Below are positions 49,641-60,492 of a DNA stretch of 64,000 bases, piece after piece (position 1 is the stretch's first letter; every line of letters starts with the position of its first letter). The DNA is from Siderastrea siderea. Its lineage: Eukaryota; Cnidaria; Anthozoa; Scleractinia; Rhizangiidae. Position numbers and translations under genes: made by a program. Below the pieces are notes generated by a model, which saw only the letters and a program-made list of their open reading frames with translations, made no database searches and had not been told where the DNA came from. The stretch spans positions 43,230,804-43,294,803 of the forward strand of contig OZ034971.1 in the NCBI GenBank assembly GCA_964030785.1. Reading direction: 5' to 3'.

Positions 49641-50370
49641 GATGTGCCCATCCCCCCCCCCGGGGGGGCAACTGCGGGGCATTTGCGTGTCTTGTTGGTC
49701 CCGGGAATGGGGCATTGGCAAATTTGGCGAGGCCCAGGTGTCGGGCATTTGCCTACCGCGGGGCCACCACTGGGCTTTTGACGCGCATCTGGTTTCCGAC
49801 TCAAAACCTAAACATGGAGGATTTTTTTGGAAAGGACCAGCAGTTTGTCACAGATTGGCTTGTCTGTCAAGGACTGGACAAACTTTTGGAGGTTTTCTCG
49901 ATTTTATGCATTTCTTCATTGCTTATCAAGGCACAACTTGAGCTATCGGGATCGATCAACATGAATTGATGTATGCATGCTTCATTGATCAAGGATTAAA
50001 ATAGAATTTAGTCACAATGATTCTAAACTGTTATGATCGCGTATTAAATTCTGAAAGTGTATAGGGATCGTCGTTTACTTTTGCATATTTTTAAAATATT
50101 CCCAACAGATGACTTTACAACAGACTATTTTATGTCAATATTTTTTTTACTAGTGAACTGTTTAATACTATTGTGGTACTATTGTGCAATGAATGAATTG
50201 AAGTCTGCTGCAGTGTTGATTGGGAACGTATGATCCTGGGGGCGGGGCATTTGCTGTCTTCCTTCATCCCCACCATGGGGCATTTGGCAGCTTAAGTGTT
50301 CCCAGCCCCGGGAATTTGCCGTCCAAGAAAGAAAAAAGCTAATGCCCAGGGTTAGCCATGGGGGGCATGG
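49640..50370. repeat. GGGGCATTTG-rich dispersed repeat
   Basis: The word GGGGCATT(T)G or a close variant recurs at about 49676, 49709, 49742, 50245 and 50277, always in the same orientation, in two GC-rich clusters separated by AT-rich DNA. A C/G homopolymer boundary lies at 49652-49668. The plus-strand open frames across 49499-49969 are produced largely by this repeat; the segment starting ATGGAGGATTTTTTTGG (49813) is a possible exon but unrecognised. Confidence 0.4.
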
Positions 50371-50564
50371 GTGCAGCTGGAATTGACCGATGCATTGCAG
50401 TGTTACTTATTTCTGTGCAAAATATTAAGTCTTAAAGGACACATCTCTTGCTGAGAAAAAAAAAATTCTCATTAATCATATCTATAACAAAATGCTTGAT
50501 TGTGATTGGTTCTCCGCGTGTCTGTTTGATACGTAATTGGAGAGTGATCACGTGGGTGTCCAAT

Positions 50565-50728
50565 TACCCTTTTCACAGTTTACTTTTCTCATTTGCATTA
50601 CAATGTTTTTTGACGTGGATGTGAGGCATTTTTTGGGCAATTTTGGACTTTTTTACCCGAAATTACCTCACATCCACGTTCAAATACATTATAATGCAAA
50701 TGAGAAAAGTTAACTGTGAAAAAGGCTA
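50565..50728. mobile_element. Palindromic MITE carrying octamer motifs, copy 2
   Basis: Same structure as 14324-14486: TACCCTTTTCACAGTTTAC at the left, GTTAACTGTGAAAAAGGCTA at the right, with ATTTGCAT in both orientations and CTCACATCCACGTTCAAATA in the right arm. More diverged than copy 1. Confidence 0.75.
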
Positions 50729-50938
50729 TCAGAGCTGTCCAGTGTCAACTTTTTGTAACTTGATAGCTGTGTGCGCATCAATCAGGTGCACTGAAATGGG
50801 TTCTCTAAAATAGCTGTTTCTTCACTGCTTGCTAAACTGATAATTAAAAAGATATCCCTGAAGGGCACATAGATTTTCTAATCTTGCATTTTGTTATAGA
50901 TATGATTAATTGATAACTGGACTTTGTGTTGTACAATA

Positions 50939-51120
50939 GGACATTTGCACGATGGCGTCATCTGACTACAACTACCAGAATCCTTCAGTTTGTTCTTTTC
51001 AGATGCAAATTAGAGTCATTGTTATCTAAACCTCACTGGGGTTACTAAATTCTAATTAGAAAGGAGAAACGAAATGAATTCTTGTAGTTGTAGTCAGATG
51101 ACGTCATAGTGCAAATGTCC
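50939..51120. mobile_element. 182-bp MITE with TA target duplication, CRE-like arms
   Basis: GGACATTTGCACGATGGCGT at the left pairs with ACGTCATAGTGCAAATGTCC at the right, continuing through CATCTGACTACAACTAC. TA flanks both ends (50937-50938, 51121-51122), the Tc1/mariner target. The right arm contains TGACGTCA, a full CRE palindrome. Confidence 0.75.
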
Positions 51121-52111
51121 TATTCAGGGCTAATCGTACTGGTAATTTCAAATCCTCCTTGCACTATGTGCTCAGTCCATTTAAAATTACTTGCCCGATT
51201 ACTCCCTGAATTCCTCCACTCAGTCCAATTACCACTACTTATCAGAAAAAGAAATACTGTGGAGTAATCATTGTATAAGCCAATTAGGAACTTCAAATGT
51301 TGTTTTTTCTTCTGGGAGCCTAGATTTGCAGGTAAATAATTAACTGGCCATTGCCATAAGCCGACCTGCTGGTTTATAAATTGGGCTGTTTTCTTTTTTG
51401 GGGGGGGGGGGGGGCATCACTTGCCTTAGTCATCTGGTTTTGTCTTGGCCAACACAGTCTCCGTAAACTTCTGGTTTTCTCTTGATGATTACCTCAAACT
51501 TCCAGTTCCAGTTATGATGTCATGCAGTCGTTACATCATGATTACGTTATGCAAGGAAAACAAAACTGAAGCATGTGACATCGCACCAATGATGTTACTT
51601 CTGATCTGCCAATGTTCTATACTTATTAGACACAGACAAACCACTGTTAACCTTGCGGTAGCTGTTTAGGTAGCGGTTAATGTCTTACAAACAATGCATG
51701 CACAACAAAGGTATTACTACTAGTATGTCTATGCTCGTTTCCTATAAGGCAAAACCCACTGTTAACAATGTTGTAGCAGTTTAAGTAGTTTTTCTTACAT
51801 ACAACACATATGCAACTAGGTAAGACCCAATGCTTGCTAATAAATTCAACTTTGCCTAAACCAAAATAATTATGAATAAATATTTCACTGCATGATAAAG
51901 ACAGACTCCTCACATCGTGACCCTCACACAATGAATATAGCAGCAGAATCGTTACATCACAAAGAAGAGAAAGCACCACTAATTTTGCCAATTGTCACAC
52001 ATATTAAGTTCATTTTGTTTTACCTTTTTTGTTCCTAAACCTACCATTCATTTTTAGAAAAGACATTTTCGATTTTCAATTTGACTAAATTGTTACAAAT
52101 TCCGAATCAAT
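51121..52111. other. Non-coding stretch
   Basis: Contains a G run at 51401-51415. Two opposite open frames (51445-51669 and 51677-51991) lack motifs. Nothing else recognised. Confidence 0.35.
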
Positions 52112-52437
52112 TTGTTTACTTTTGCAAGGGGATTCCCCATTTAGCAAACCTGATTTAAACATCATGTTATGAGATATGCCTTAATGTGTTTGACCTTGGA
52201 GTGGCAATTTCATTTTCCCCAGACTCTGGCAATCTACTTATCTTTATCAAGCATATTATATTTTGATTTTACTGCTATGCTTGAACTGTTTGTATGGTGT
52301 GTACTGTGTGTCACACAGTGACACTTTTCCTCACATCAGTTCGTACAGATACGGGATTGCACTAACATTTTGTTAATCTGGGGGTGGGGTGGGGTGGTTA
52401 GAATGGCCGGTTAAAATGCCCATTGGGCTTTCTTGTT
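52112..52437. mobile_element. Partial copy of the foldback-element arm
   Basis: It aligns in the same orientation to 32870-33344 (shared TTTACTTTTGCAAGGGGATT, TTATATTTTGATT and GGCCGGTTAAAATGCCCA words) but is shorter through internal deletions. It shows that the arm is a dispersed repeat and that homology runs through the internal TTAA at 33318-33321. Confidence 0.7.
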
Positions 52438-52924
52438 GTATTTTGAATCGCAACTTTGCATGTTTTATCTGTTTTGGTTTGTTTTGCTTACCGATTGTTT
52501 TGCTGTGATAATGACCAAATTACTCTCCTGCGCTGACCACTGAACAACACAGTTCACTGTGAGAATGATTCTATGAAATTATATTCATTAGTATATACCA
52601 AACCAGTGTTTTTTTACGCCTTCTGATTGGCTTCTCAAATTCGGGATAGTTTGTGCTATTCGCCTCCTGGCATTTAGCTGGAGTTCAAGCACGAGTTTTC
52701 CCTCATTTCTTAGAAAATAAGAAACTTTTTTGTGCTGTCTATCCACTGGTTTGGTACATACTAAAATTGTCATAATTTGAAGAGTGGTCAGGTATTTCCC
52801 CACTGCCTCGCAACTCAGCAAATATCCACCACTGTTCACCTCCACCTTGGTGAATAGTTGTTTGTTATAGCTGTGTTGGTTCCTTGGTTTGAAGTGACTG
52901 TACTGATCTTTTATTTTTTTTCAG

Positions 52925-52984
52925 AGTATGATAAACAGCTGCATGGAGGATGTGTTTTTGCATCAGTATGTCAGAATTGCATTG
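52925..52984 (+). CDS. Candidate isolated exon, unknown product
   Basis: 60 bp framed by a strong acceptor (TTATTTTTTTTCAG) and a strong donor (GTAAGT). In phase 0 it reads SMINSCMEDVFLHQYVRIAL; in phase 2 it reads YDKQLHGGCVFASVCQNCI. Both are open, so the sequence does not choose. No neighbouring exon on plus could be linked with confidence; a possible first exon lies near 49200 or at 49813. I do not recognise the protein. Confidence 0.25.
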
Positions 52985-53338
52985 GTAAGTTATAACTGTG
53001 AACCCTTTTTTCTGCTCAAAGCATGATTAATCTAATTCCTGTCTATAGCAACAGAGCTGACATTAATTTTTTGGATTCGTGTTCCCCTCCCCTTGTTGTC
53101 ACCCATGTTGTCAGTTTGTGTATATTTCTTTGTTTCTATTTTTATTTATTTAATTGTCTGGATATGGGTTTGCCTTATTTGTCATATGTGAACTAACTAC
53201 CGTAGTCACAATATTTGCAGAATTTACATCACGCAAGTAGAAACACAAGTTTAGAAATTTTAGAAAGTGGTTTTCTGGTCACATTTTCTCAAAAATTGTT
53301 TAGGTTCTACAAATGTACAGAAACATAATGAGAGTTTG

Positions 53339-53946
53339 TAGTCGAAATACTCAGCACGTTCCGCTTATTATTTGGGAATGACTTTCATTAATCGGGAACA
53401 GATTGCATTACTGAAATCAAAATTTCACTTTCAAATTGAATATTGTAATCTTCCAACGGTAGCCTTGTTCCAAATAAGGAATGCTGATTGGTTTATTATT
53501 GACATCTGGCAAATGTTCACCTGCAAGTAGCAGACTGTTGGTGGCCAGACGTGTCTGACCTGATCTGTGTTCGCTCAACAAAATATTAATCGCAATTACT
53601 TTTATCTGTGAAGAAATAGTCTGCTGTTTTAAAACTGTGAAGAATAACTTCACAAAAACAAGTGTTCTGTAAATGCACAAGAAAAGTTCTCAAAATTGAG
53701 AAAAATTCCCCGTAATGTCAAACCGAATGAAACCAACAGCCGCCAACTGTTTCGTATTTCGTGTGTGAACCTTTGGTTTATGCAAGTAACAAACCAATCA
53801 ACATTCGTTACTTCAAATGAGTCTACCGTTGGAAGATTTCAATCTTCAATTTAAAAATGGAATTTTGATTCCAATAATGCAATCCGTTCCCGATTAATGA
53901 AAATCATTCCTAAATAATGAGCAGAACGCGCTGAGTATTTTGACTA
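53339..53946. mobile_element. 608-bp inverted-repeat MITE
   Basis: TAGTCGAAATACTCAGC at the left pairs with GCTGAGTATTTTGACTA at the right. Arms of about 125 bp continue through CATTAATCGGGAACAGATTG against CCGTTCCCGATTAATG, and CTTCCAACGGTAG against CTACCGTTGGAAG. The middle 350 bp is unique. Non-coding. Confidence 0.75.
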
Positions 53947-54983
53947 TAAAAAGCATAGTAAAACTGAGCTGCCAGTGCTAATGCTAACTTATCATTTTTA
54001 TTAATTATTGAAGCCAAAATCAGGATGTAATTTTAAACCACACATATTCGCCTAAAAATTGTGAAAGCAGTTTTTTGTGAAGTAATTTGTTGTGCAAGTC
54101 TCAAAGAAATGTACAAGTCACACTGTTTTTTATCAACTGCACTATTACTTGCAAGGCTCTGATGATGACCTTCACACAGGTTGTCAAAATGTCAGTCTTG
54201 AAAGGTCATCAAAAACAGTCCCTTTTAGGACTCCACTCTCTCAGATGATCATACTTCACCAACTTGTGATATGACTCCTAGGTTCCAACCATTTACAGAA
54301 CTATCAGTTGTGTCCATAATATTATTTAATCTTAAAGCCACACAAGTTTATGCTCATCCCATGTTGGCATGCATGCGGACCATTCATTGAAGTAGGCAGA
54401 GTAATGTTAAAGGTAACTGAGGATTTTTTTCCTGGTCTTGTCAGTCTTTTGGTTTCTAGTCAGAGAGGCTGGGCCTAGGATGGGGAAAATCCCCTAACCT
54501 AGCCCTAATTGACAGCCCTGATGCAGCACTAACGTTTCAACAACCGAGCTTTACTATTCTACTACTTTTGTAAGTCATTCATATGACCAGGAATCCATTT
54601 GTATAGAGTAAGGGAACGTTCATTTGATATGGAGAGGAGGGTAGGAAGGTGTTGAGGGGGGCCCTGAAATCTTGGGGGTGTGTGTTGGGGGGGCTCTGGA
54701 AAAATGATGAGGTCACATGGGGGCGGGGGGTGCAGAATTTTTTCCTTGGTATGAACACTGTAATTTTCATTTTACCCCTTGTAAATAACAACAAGCAAGT
54801 TTCCAGTCCATATATATTATTTGAGCTTTAATTATTGTCAGATACTACTCTTAAAATAACTTCTGACAAAATAATGCTCACATGTTGAACGAATAAATTT
54901 GAAACTAAATGAGAAAACCTTTACCGTCAAATTAAGTCCTCATGTGTCCACCCCCTTCTTTAAGGGATCTTAGTTTTCCAAAA

Positions 54984-55732
54984 CTAAAGATGTAAACATG
55001 TGTTTATCATGAATTGAAATGTAAGTTCCCCCTTGCCTATGTAAACGAAACACCCCTTGTGGAACGGGTCCATCTTTGACGCCTTAATTTGGATGCGGAG
55101 ACACGAGGGAGAGGAATCTGAGTCAAATGCAATATCGGCCAGGCCAAGATGGATGGCTGGCGAATAACTAGCCATGTTGTGGACTGTAAACTCGGCGGAG
55201 CAGAGGAGACTGAAGTAAGCTAAATTAGAAGCCGCCCAGAACATACAATGATCTGGAATGTTAAGATCTAAGGCCTTGAAGATGACTGCCAAGATGTTGT
55301 CGGTGACTGGTAGGCGTAATTGAGATGCGTCACCCTGAGTGCGCATAATTCCACAAAGCACCCACTGCAACCTCAAGTAATTGAGCAGAGGGTGCGGAAA
55401 GCCCTGTTCAATGTGCAACGAACGAACAGCTGAACGATAAACCTTGATTGTAGTATGCTGATCCAAGTTGGCCAAACATGGAGCAAAAAGGCACAGAGTC
55501 CTTTTGTCCGCAGAGCAGGGGGAGCCTGATGGGTTAACCTTACTGAGCTGTGAGCAGAAGTCATAGAACTTCTTCTGACCAGAGGCGTAGAAGTTACGAG
55601 TTGAAGCTGCCAAACCTTGCACCAAGAAGTTATGACACTGTGCCTCTAAGGCAGAGGTATCAGAAGGTCCCATAACTGTTGGGGGACAGTGACCAGGAGT
55701 AGCTGAGCCTCGGGAGCCAAATGCCTGAACTC
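54984..55732 (-). pseudogene. Tyrosine recombinase (XerD/DIRS/Crypton-like) fragment, inactivated
   Basis: The open exon follows acceptor TTGGCAG. It encodes a SAM-like DNA-binding domain (AASTRNFYASGQKKFYDFC; TTIKVYRSAVRSLHIEQGF) and the first part of a phage-integrase catalytic domain (LPVTDNILAVIFKALDL; HCMFWAASNLAYFSLLCSAE). In this family the catalytic arginine sits just before the S-A/E-F-T segment; here the position reads Cys (LLCSAEFT). The frame ends soon after YIGKGEL, so the H-x-x-R box and the nucleophilic tyrosine are absent. There is no ATG at the start. Mobile-element recombinases of this type are common in coral genomes. I judge the copy inactive. Confidence 0.75.
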
Positions 55733-56553
55733 CTGCCAATGGAAATAAATAAGAATTACATATATGTGACTCACAAAAACCTCACAAAGCAGCTGTTTAA
55801 ATGCAAGTGTCTCTTGAATAAATCTACAAGAACAGTCAAAACAATTTTAAACCCTTAATGCAGCTGAAACTTGAATCAATATAACATAACAAATTATTAT
55901 TATCATTCCTGTAAACTCCATTTAGAGCATAGGGCCGTCACTACATCCTTCAAACCTACGCAACCATCCTACGCAACATCTGCTCATTCTTTAACTCGGT
56001 TAGCACCTTTCTCCTCCAGGATATGACAGGATGTCTGCACTGATTTTACTGTTTTGTAGAGGGTTCATACATTCCATGCCCAAATCCATGTTTCTTGGGA
56101 CCGAGAAGGTCCTTCGGCGGTTCAACTTCTTGCCGGTTTGTCTATGTCATCCTTTTGATTTAACAACTAATTAAATTTGATTTAGCCTTTGGAGGTAGTA
56201 AATTACTGAAAAATACTTGCTTTATTTACGTTTACCGTTTTCATCTATAACAGTAATTTCTCTTGTATACATGTAAGAGCAAACATGATTTCCTTTATAC
56301 AATATCCTGTTAGGAACAGTGTGCAAATGCCAAACACCATCCTGATAGACAGATGCAAACATTTCAAATTATTCTGATAGAAATAAACACAGTTATGACA
56401 AAAACTGGTTGCTTAGAAAACATACACATGTAATATGAAATGAAAAGTTGACAATAGAATATTCTGATACACTTTTCTTAAATGAAATAACGTGAGAAAA
56501 TAATGTGTTCTTTGACTGTGAGGACGTTTCTGTGGGTAGCTGGTCACAGGGTA

Positions 56554-57237
56554 TCACGTGACAGGAGATAGGCACAGCCTCACGCAGCCTCTGGCGCATA
56601 CATTTGGATGAGACGCCTTGAAACTTGTTTGCAGTGTAGGAGTGACGTTGAAGTGCCTGCACAGTCTTGTCCTCATTTCTTTGATAAAAAAGGCTGGTGG
56701 AAATGATGCTTTGTTTGGTGCAGGGAAATAGTCAGCTGTAAAACTGCAATCCCTGCAACAGCTCTCGACAACCTTACTGCAGTCGCTCTCTACATATTCC
56801 TGCAGTACAAAGCCCTTTAACTGGAGGAAGGACTTCAGTAGGGTCATTCGTAAGGCTTCCCAATTTTTGGATAACCTCTCTCTTCGCATTTGGTATGCAG
56901 TGGACCCTTCATCCTTTCCAGATTCTTCTTTGTGCCCACAAAGGTATTCACCTTCCTCTGCTTTCCTGATTTCTTCTTGCATGGGTTGTTCATTGGGTTG
57001 TATGTGTTCCGGTGGCAGAGCAGAGGGAAGAAGGTTGACAGTGGACCTCTGACTCTTGTTTGACCTGTCTACTACTTTAAACGACGAATATCCTTTCCTC
57101 CTACCTGGCCCGAAAACATACCTTTGCAATCCACAAAATCCAATATGGTGTCTCCATTCAATAGTCAATGCATCATGCAGAAACCAATCCCACTCTACCA
57201 CCCCTCCCTTGGTGGAAGATTTGTATTGGGACCAGCT
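56554..57237 (-). CDS. Coding-like segment of unknown function
   Basis: An uninterrupted minus-strand frame of about 225 codons with no ATG near its start, so probably an exon or a remnant. It is charged and low in repeats. Visible features: a basic stretch GPGRRKGYSSFKVVDRSNKS, an acidic segment EEIRKAEEGEYLCGHKEESG, then RRERLSKNWEALRMTLLKSF followed by a Cys-containing stretch (ESDCSKVVESCCRDC). The Asn-Trp helix followed by a cysteine cluster faintly recalls the N-terminal region of KDZ-type transposases, but this is a weak resemblance. The right edge falls just after an in-frame TAA. Confidence 0.35.
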   Translation of the reverse strand, partial: SWSQYKSSTKGGVVEWDWFLHDALTIEWRHHIGFCGLQRYVFGPGRRKGYSSFKVVDRSNKSQRSTVNLLPSALPPEHIQPNEQPMQEEIRKAEEGEYLCGHKEESGKDEGSTAYQMRRERLSKNWEALRMTLLKSFLQLKGFVLQEYVESDCSKVVESCCRDCSFTADYFPAPNKASFPPAFFIKEMRTRLCRHFNVTPTLQTSFKASHPNVCARGCVRLCLSPVT

Positions 57238-57502
57238 TGATTACAATGCATTAATTTACTGGTTACAACGTCATAGCAATTCCAGTAGTTACTGAGTTAC
57301 AACACGAGCAATGGGTACAAAGTTAAATGTACAACCTTAACAAGACTTGTGTTAACAAGTGAAAGACTGCCTTGTGATTGCCTAGGAACAGCATTTGATA
57401 GTGCAGCCTTGTTGAATAAAATAACGGTTTGTTGTAGACCTGCAATTGGCATTTTGAGGTACTAGGCAGATGCTTCACTGTTAGAATGTAAAGAAGATGT
57501 AG

Positions 57503-57775
57503 TCATAACTTATCAATCCTCTCATTTATATTATCTTTGTCAAAGGAAATATTATTATTAAATGCCTGAAATCTTGTTATGCAATTGACCCTCTTGCAAC
57601 AGACATCTCGCTTGGCACTGGCCAACAAATTTGGAGAACTGTCACCTGGTCTTGGAGGAAGTAGAGGAGGTGCATTTTGTTCCCCGGGCACCTTCGTTGC
57701 AAAATCTAAACTTCCTTTGCCCATTGCCAACTTGTTTTTTTAGCAAGTTCTCGATGTCCTCTTGACTGAGTTGAG
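57503..57775 (-). CDS. Coding-like fragment of unknown function
   Basis: Two overlapping minus-strand frames look coding. One reads LSQEDIENLLKKQVGNGQRK (about 57774-57715). The other reads FATKVPGEQNAPPLLPPRPG further on. They could be one exon with a frame change or chance. An acceptor-like TTTTTAG precedes the first. No family recognised. Confidence 0.2.
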
Positions 57776-58122
57776 CTAAAAATTGTGAAGTTCCAAAAAA
57801 ATAAATAAATAAATAAAGCAATCATTGCAAGGTCTAATAGATGGCTAAGTTAATGGGTGAAAAAGAAAAAAACTTGCCCACATTGAAGTACACTCATGGA
57901 CACTATGGAACCAACAAAGTATTTTAACCATGGAGAGATTGAGAAAGCTGGCATTTCAAGCATTAGACCTTTGTCAGATTGAATTGTCTCTGACAAAGGG
58001 TTATACTATGCTTAGTCTTCAAACAGTGCCTGTTGTTTGGCTGCATAGCATGTACTGTGTAGGTTAAAGGTTCCATTTGAGGCTACTTCTGAACGGATAC
58101 CAGCACAAAAGCACTTGACTAC

Positions 58123-58211
58123 CTGTGTTTGAGCTGCTGAAGACTGCACTTCATTGAATAGCTTAATTTGTCCATCAGGATCTACATCTTCATTCTCTTC
58201 ATCTTCTGTTT
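58123..58211 (-). CDS. Candidate acidic exon, unknown product
   Basis: 89 bp between an AAATGCAG acceptor and a GTAGTC donor. It reads ETEDEENEDVDPDGQIKLFN then EVQSSAAQTQ, a strongly acidic stretch. The phase does not join cleanly to the next coding-like segment downstream, so linkage is unproven. Confidence 0.3.
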
Positions 58212-60004
58212 CTGCATTTCCTCAGCAAGAGAAAATAAGAATGTAGTACATTGAAAACACATTCAAGAATGAAATAAATCTGAAAGCCACCTAAGCTCAT
58301 CTTGTTTTTACATTTTCACTGATTGCAATAGAAACTCGACAAAAATTCTTCTTTGCCGCTCCACATGGACAGGGCCCTCTGCTACTCTTCCCAGTAGAGG
58401 CACCTTCTCATACACATTTAAGAGGAAGGTACTGAATGTCTGCAGGTGGATATATGTTGTCCCCTACCTTTGTGTCTTCAGTTCTTTTGCATACCTTTTG
58501 CTCAATGACCGCACCTACTCTGAAATGTCATCCACCTCGTCCCCCTGACCCACAGGGGGCACAGGAGAGAGCAAATAACCAATGTACAGTACATGAAGAA
58601 AATAGCCTAGTGTGACACCAAGTTCTTTGCGTTGATGTGTTGCCTGAGATGTCAAACACATGCATGGTGTCGAAGAAGTGCAAGTGGTAAGGTTAACTGG
58701 AGGTGGCACTGCTTATGTTGGAGTTTAACTGAAGAAAGGTTTCTTCTTATGGCACTGCCATAAGTCCGCACAATCTGTTTTGTTGTAACCCCAAGGCTTT
58801 CTTCCGAGGACTTTCTCTTGTTCATCTAGCGAAGACAAGGAAAACGTGCAGGGATGCCATCTTCGATTTGAAGGTTTAACAGAAGTTTTCTCAACTCAGC
58901 TTCAATTGCTTCAATCGGAAACAATGAATAAACTTGCACATTCACTCTGGGTGATTCATCATCAATAGTCGTTTTGCAGCACACAGTATGCAGACAACCT
59001 CATACGTAGGTATGCTTCCATGGCTTGTGGCCACCATTTTGTTTACATTTGTTACTTTGTGTGGAATTACATGACGTGACCAGATGAAATTATAAAGCTG
59101 AGGATTCAGATGTCTCTCTGCCACACCCCCTGTGGGTTAGGGGGAAGAGACTGTGGACATTTTACACTACTACTAAACTGTAAAGGTTCACTCTGGCGAT
59201 CCTGAAACGTACAAGTCACTTACCTCCATGGGGAAATAAAGTTGGATTCCCAAAATTTTTACTTGATGAACCTACATGATGATCGATCTGACAAGTACAC
59301 CGCACAGTGCATTTTACGACTCTGAAGTTGTGTTTGACACATACAATGCTGACATAAAAAGTAATAGTCGACCACTCAATTTACCATTCAGCAATAGGGT
59401 GATTGCAAAACCAAAACAAATGACCGCATTGCACCAAGAGTGAACATGGGCTTTAAATGGTTTAATGTAAAGAATTTGCAGTTTTAAAAAATAAGCCATT
59501 CACTTTCTTTGGCAAGTGTACAGTGAGTGTATTTCCTACTCATAAAGGAAAAGAAAAATATTTCCAGAAAATTAAGTGTGGCTGACAGACAGAGGGTTGT
59601 GTTACTTTGTGCTCCAATTGTCTTTCATGCAGTTCTTCATGTATTTGAGACAAACTTCCTACAGCAAACGAGTCAGCATATGGATGAGATTTGAATAAAA
59701 TTCAAGACATTTAGTTTATCCCTCTACAATCCCTTTTCAATTATTTAATTTTTCTGGTTTCATATAAATATTTTGCAATGAAAAATTAACCCATCATTTT
59801 TCCTGGCAAGTGTTTTCTTTGCTACTCTTAAAGGTAAAAATTATTGTGAATAAAGCAACCTTCAACTGCAGTGTAGCTGACATACATTACAATACAATGC
59901 AGCACAGCACAGCACAGTACCGTACAAACTTTATTGACACTCTCCAGAAGGGTTTTTCAGTGTCAATTTAAATAAAAATAAAACTACAACAAAATTGGAC
60001 CCAC

Positions 60005-60227
60005 GTGCCATGACAGCCACTCTTGCAGCTTCACTTGCGATTTCCCGGGTAGCATTGGACACCATTTCCTGGATCAAATGCTTGATATGGGCGACGTGCT
60101 CCTTGGAGAAAGTGTGGTTTTCTTGCCTTTGGGGGCGTGTCGTTGGTCTGTTGTGTGTGGTATTGGACCCTAACCAATGGCAGTATAATACGTTGCTCCC
60201 GTTAGTTAACCATTGACTGAGCTCCAA
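60005..60227 (-). CDS. Possible upstream exon of the recombinase fragment
   Basis: The open frame ends ATREIASEAARVAVMA followed by donor C|GTGGGT. Its phase would join the recombinase exon at 55732 through a 4.3-kb intron (C plus GA gives Arg). The segment FSKEHVAHIKHLIQEMVSNA looks helical. No ATG in the first part. The link is an inference from phase alone. Confidence 0.25.
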
Positions 60228-60492
60228 ACATGTGCTCTAGTCGCTTATCTCTCAATATCACTTTTAGTTCCCCTACGACCTGTGGACACGCCTTTGTCTT
60301 TCACCCACCCTTTCCCACCCGCGGGCCACATCGGGGGGGTTGGTCAGCCTCGGTCTTGCCTCCCCCACTGATGAGGCTTTGCTTGTTCTGGCAAACAATA
60401 AGATGATTTTGTTACTTAATCGCTTGGTCGTCATTTATTTATTGGTCGTTGCAAAGAATTACAGTTAAACATTTGGAACATTTCTCTGATCT

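Noticed and set aside
49499..49969. 156-codon plus-strand frame
   Set aside because: Largely translation of the GGGGCATTTG repeat and a C/G homopolymer; only its last third might be an exon.
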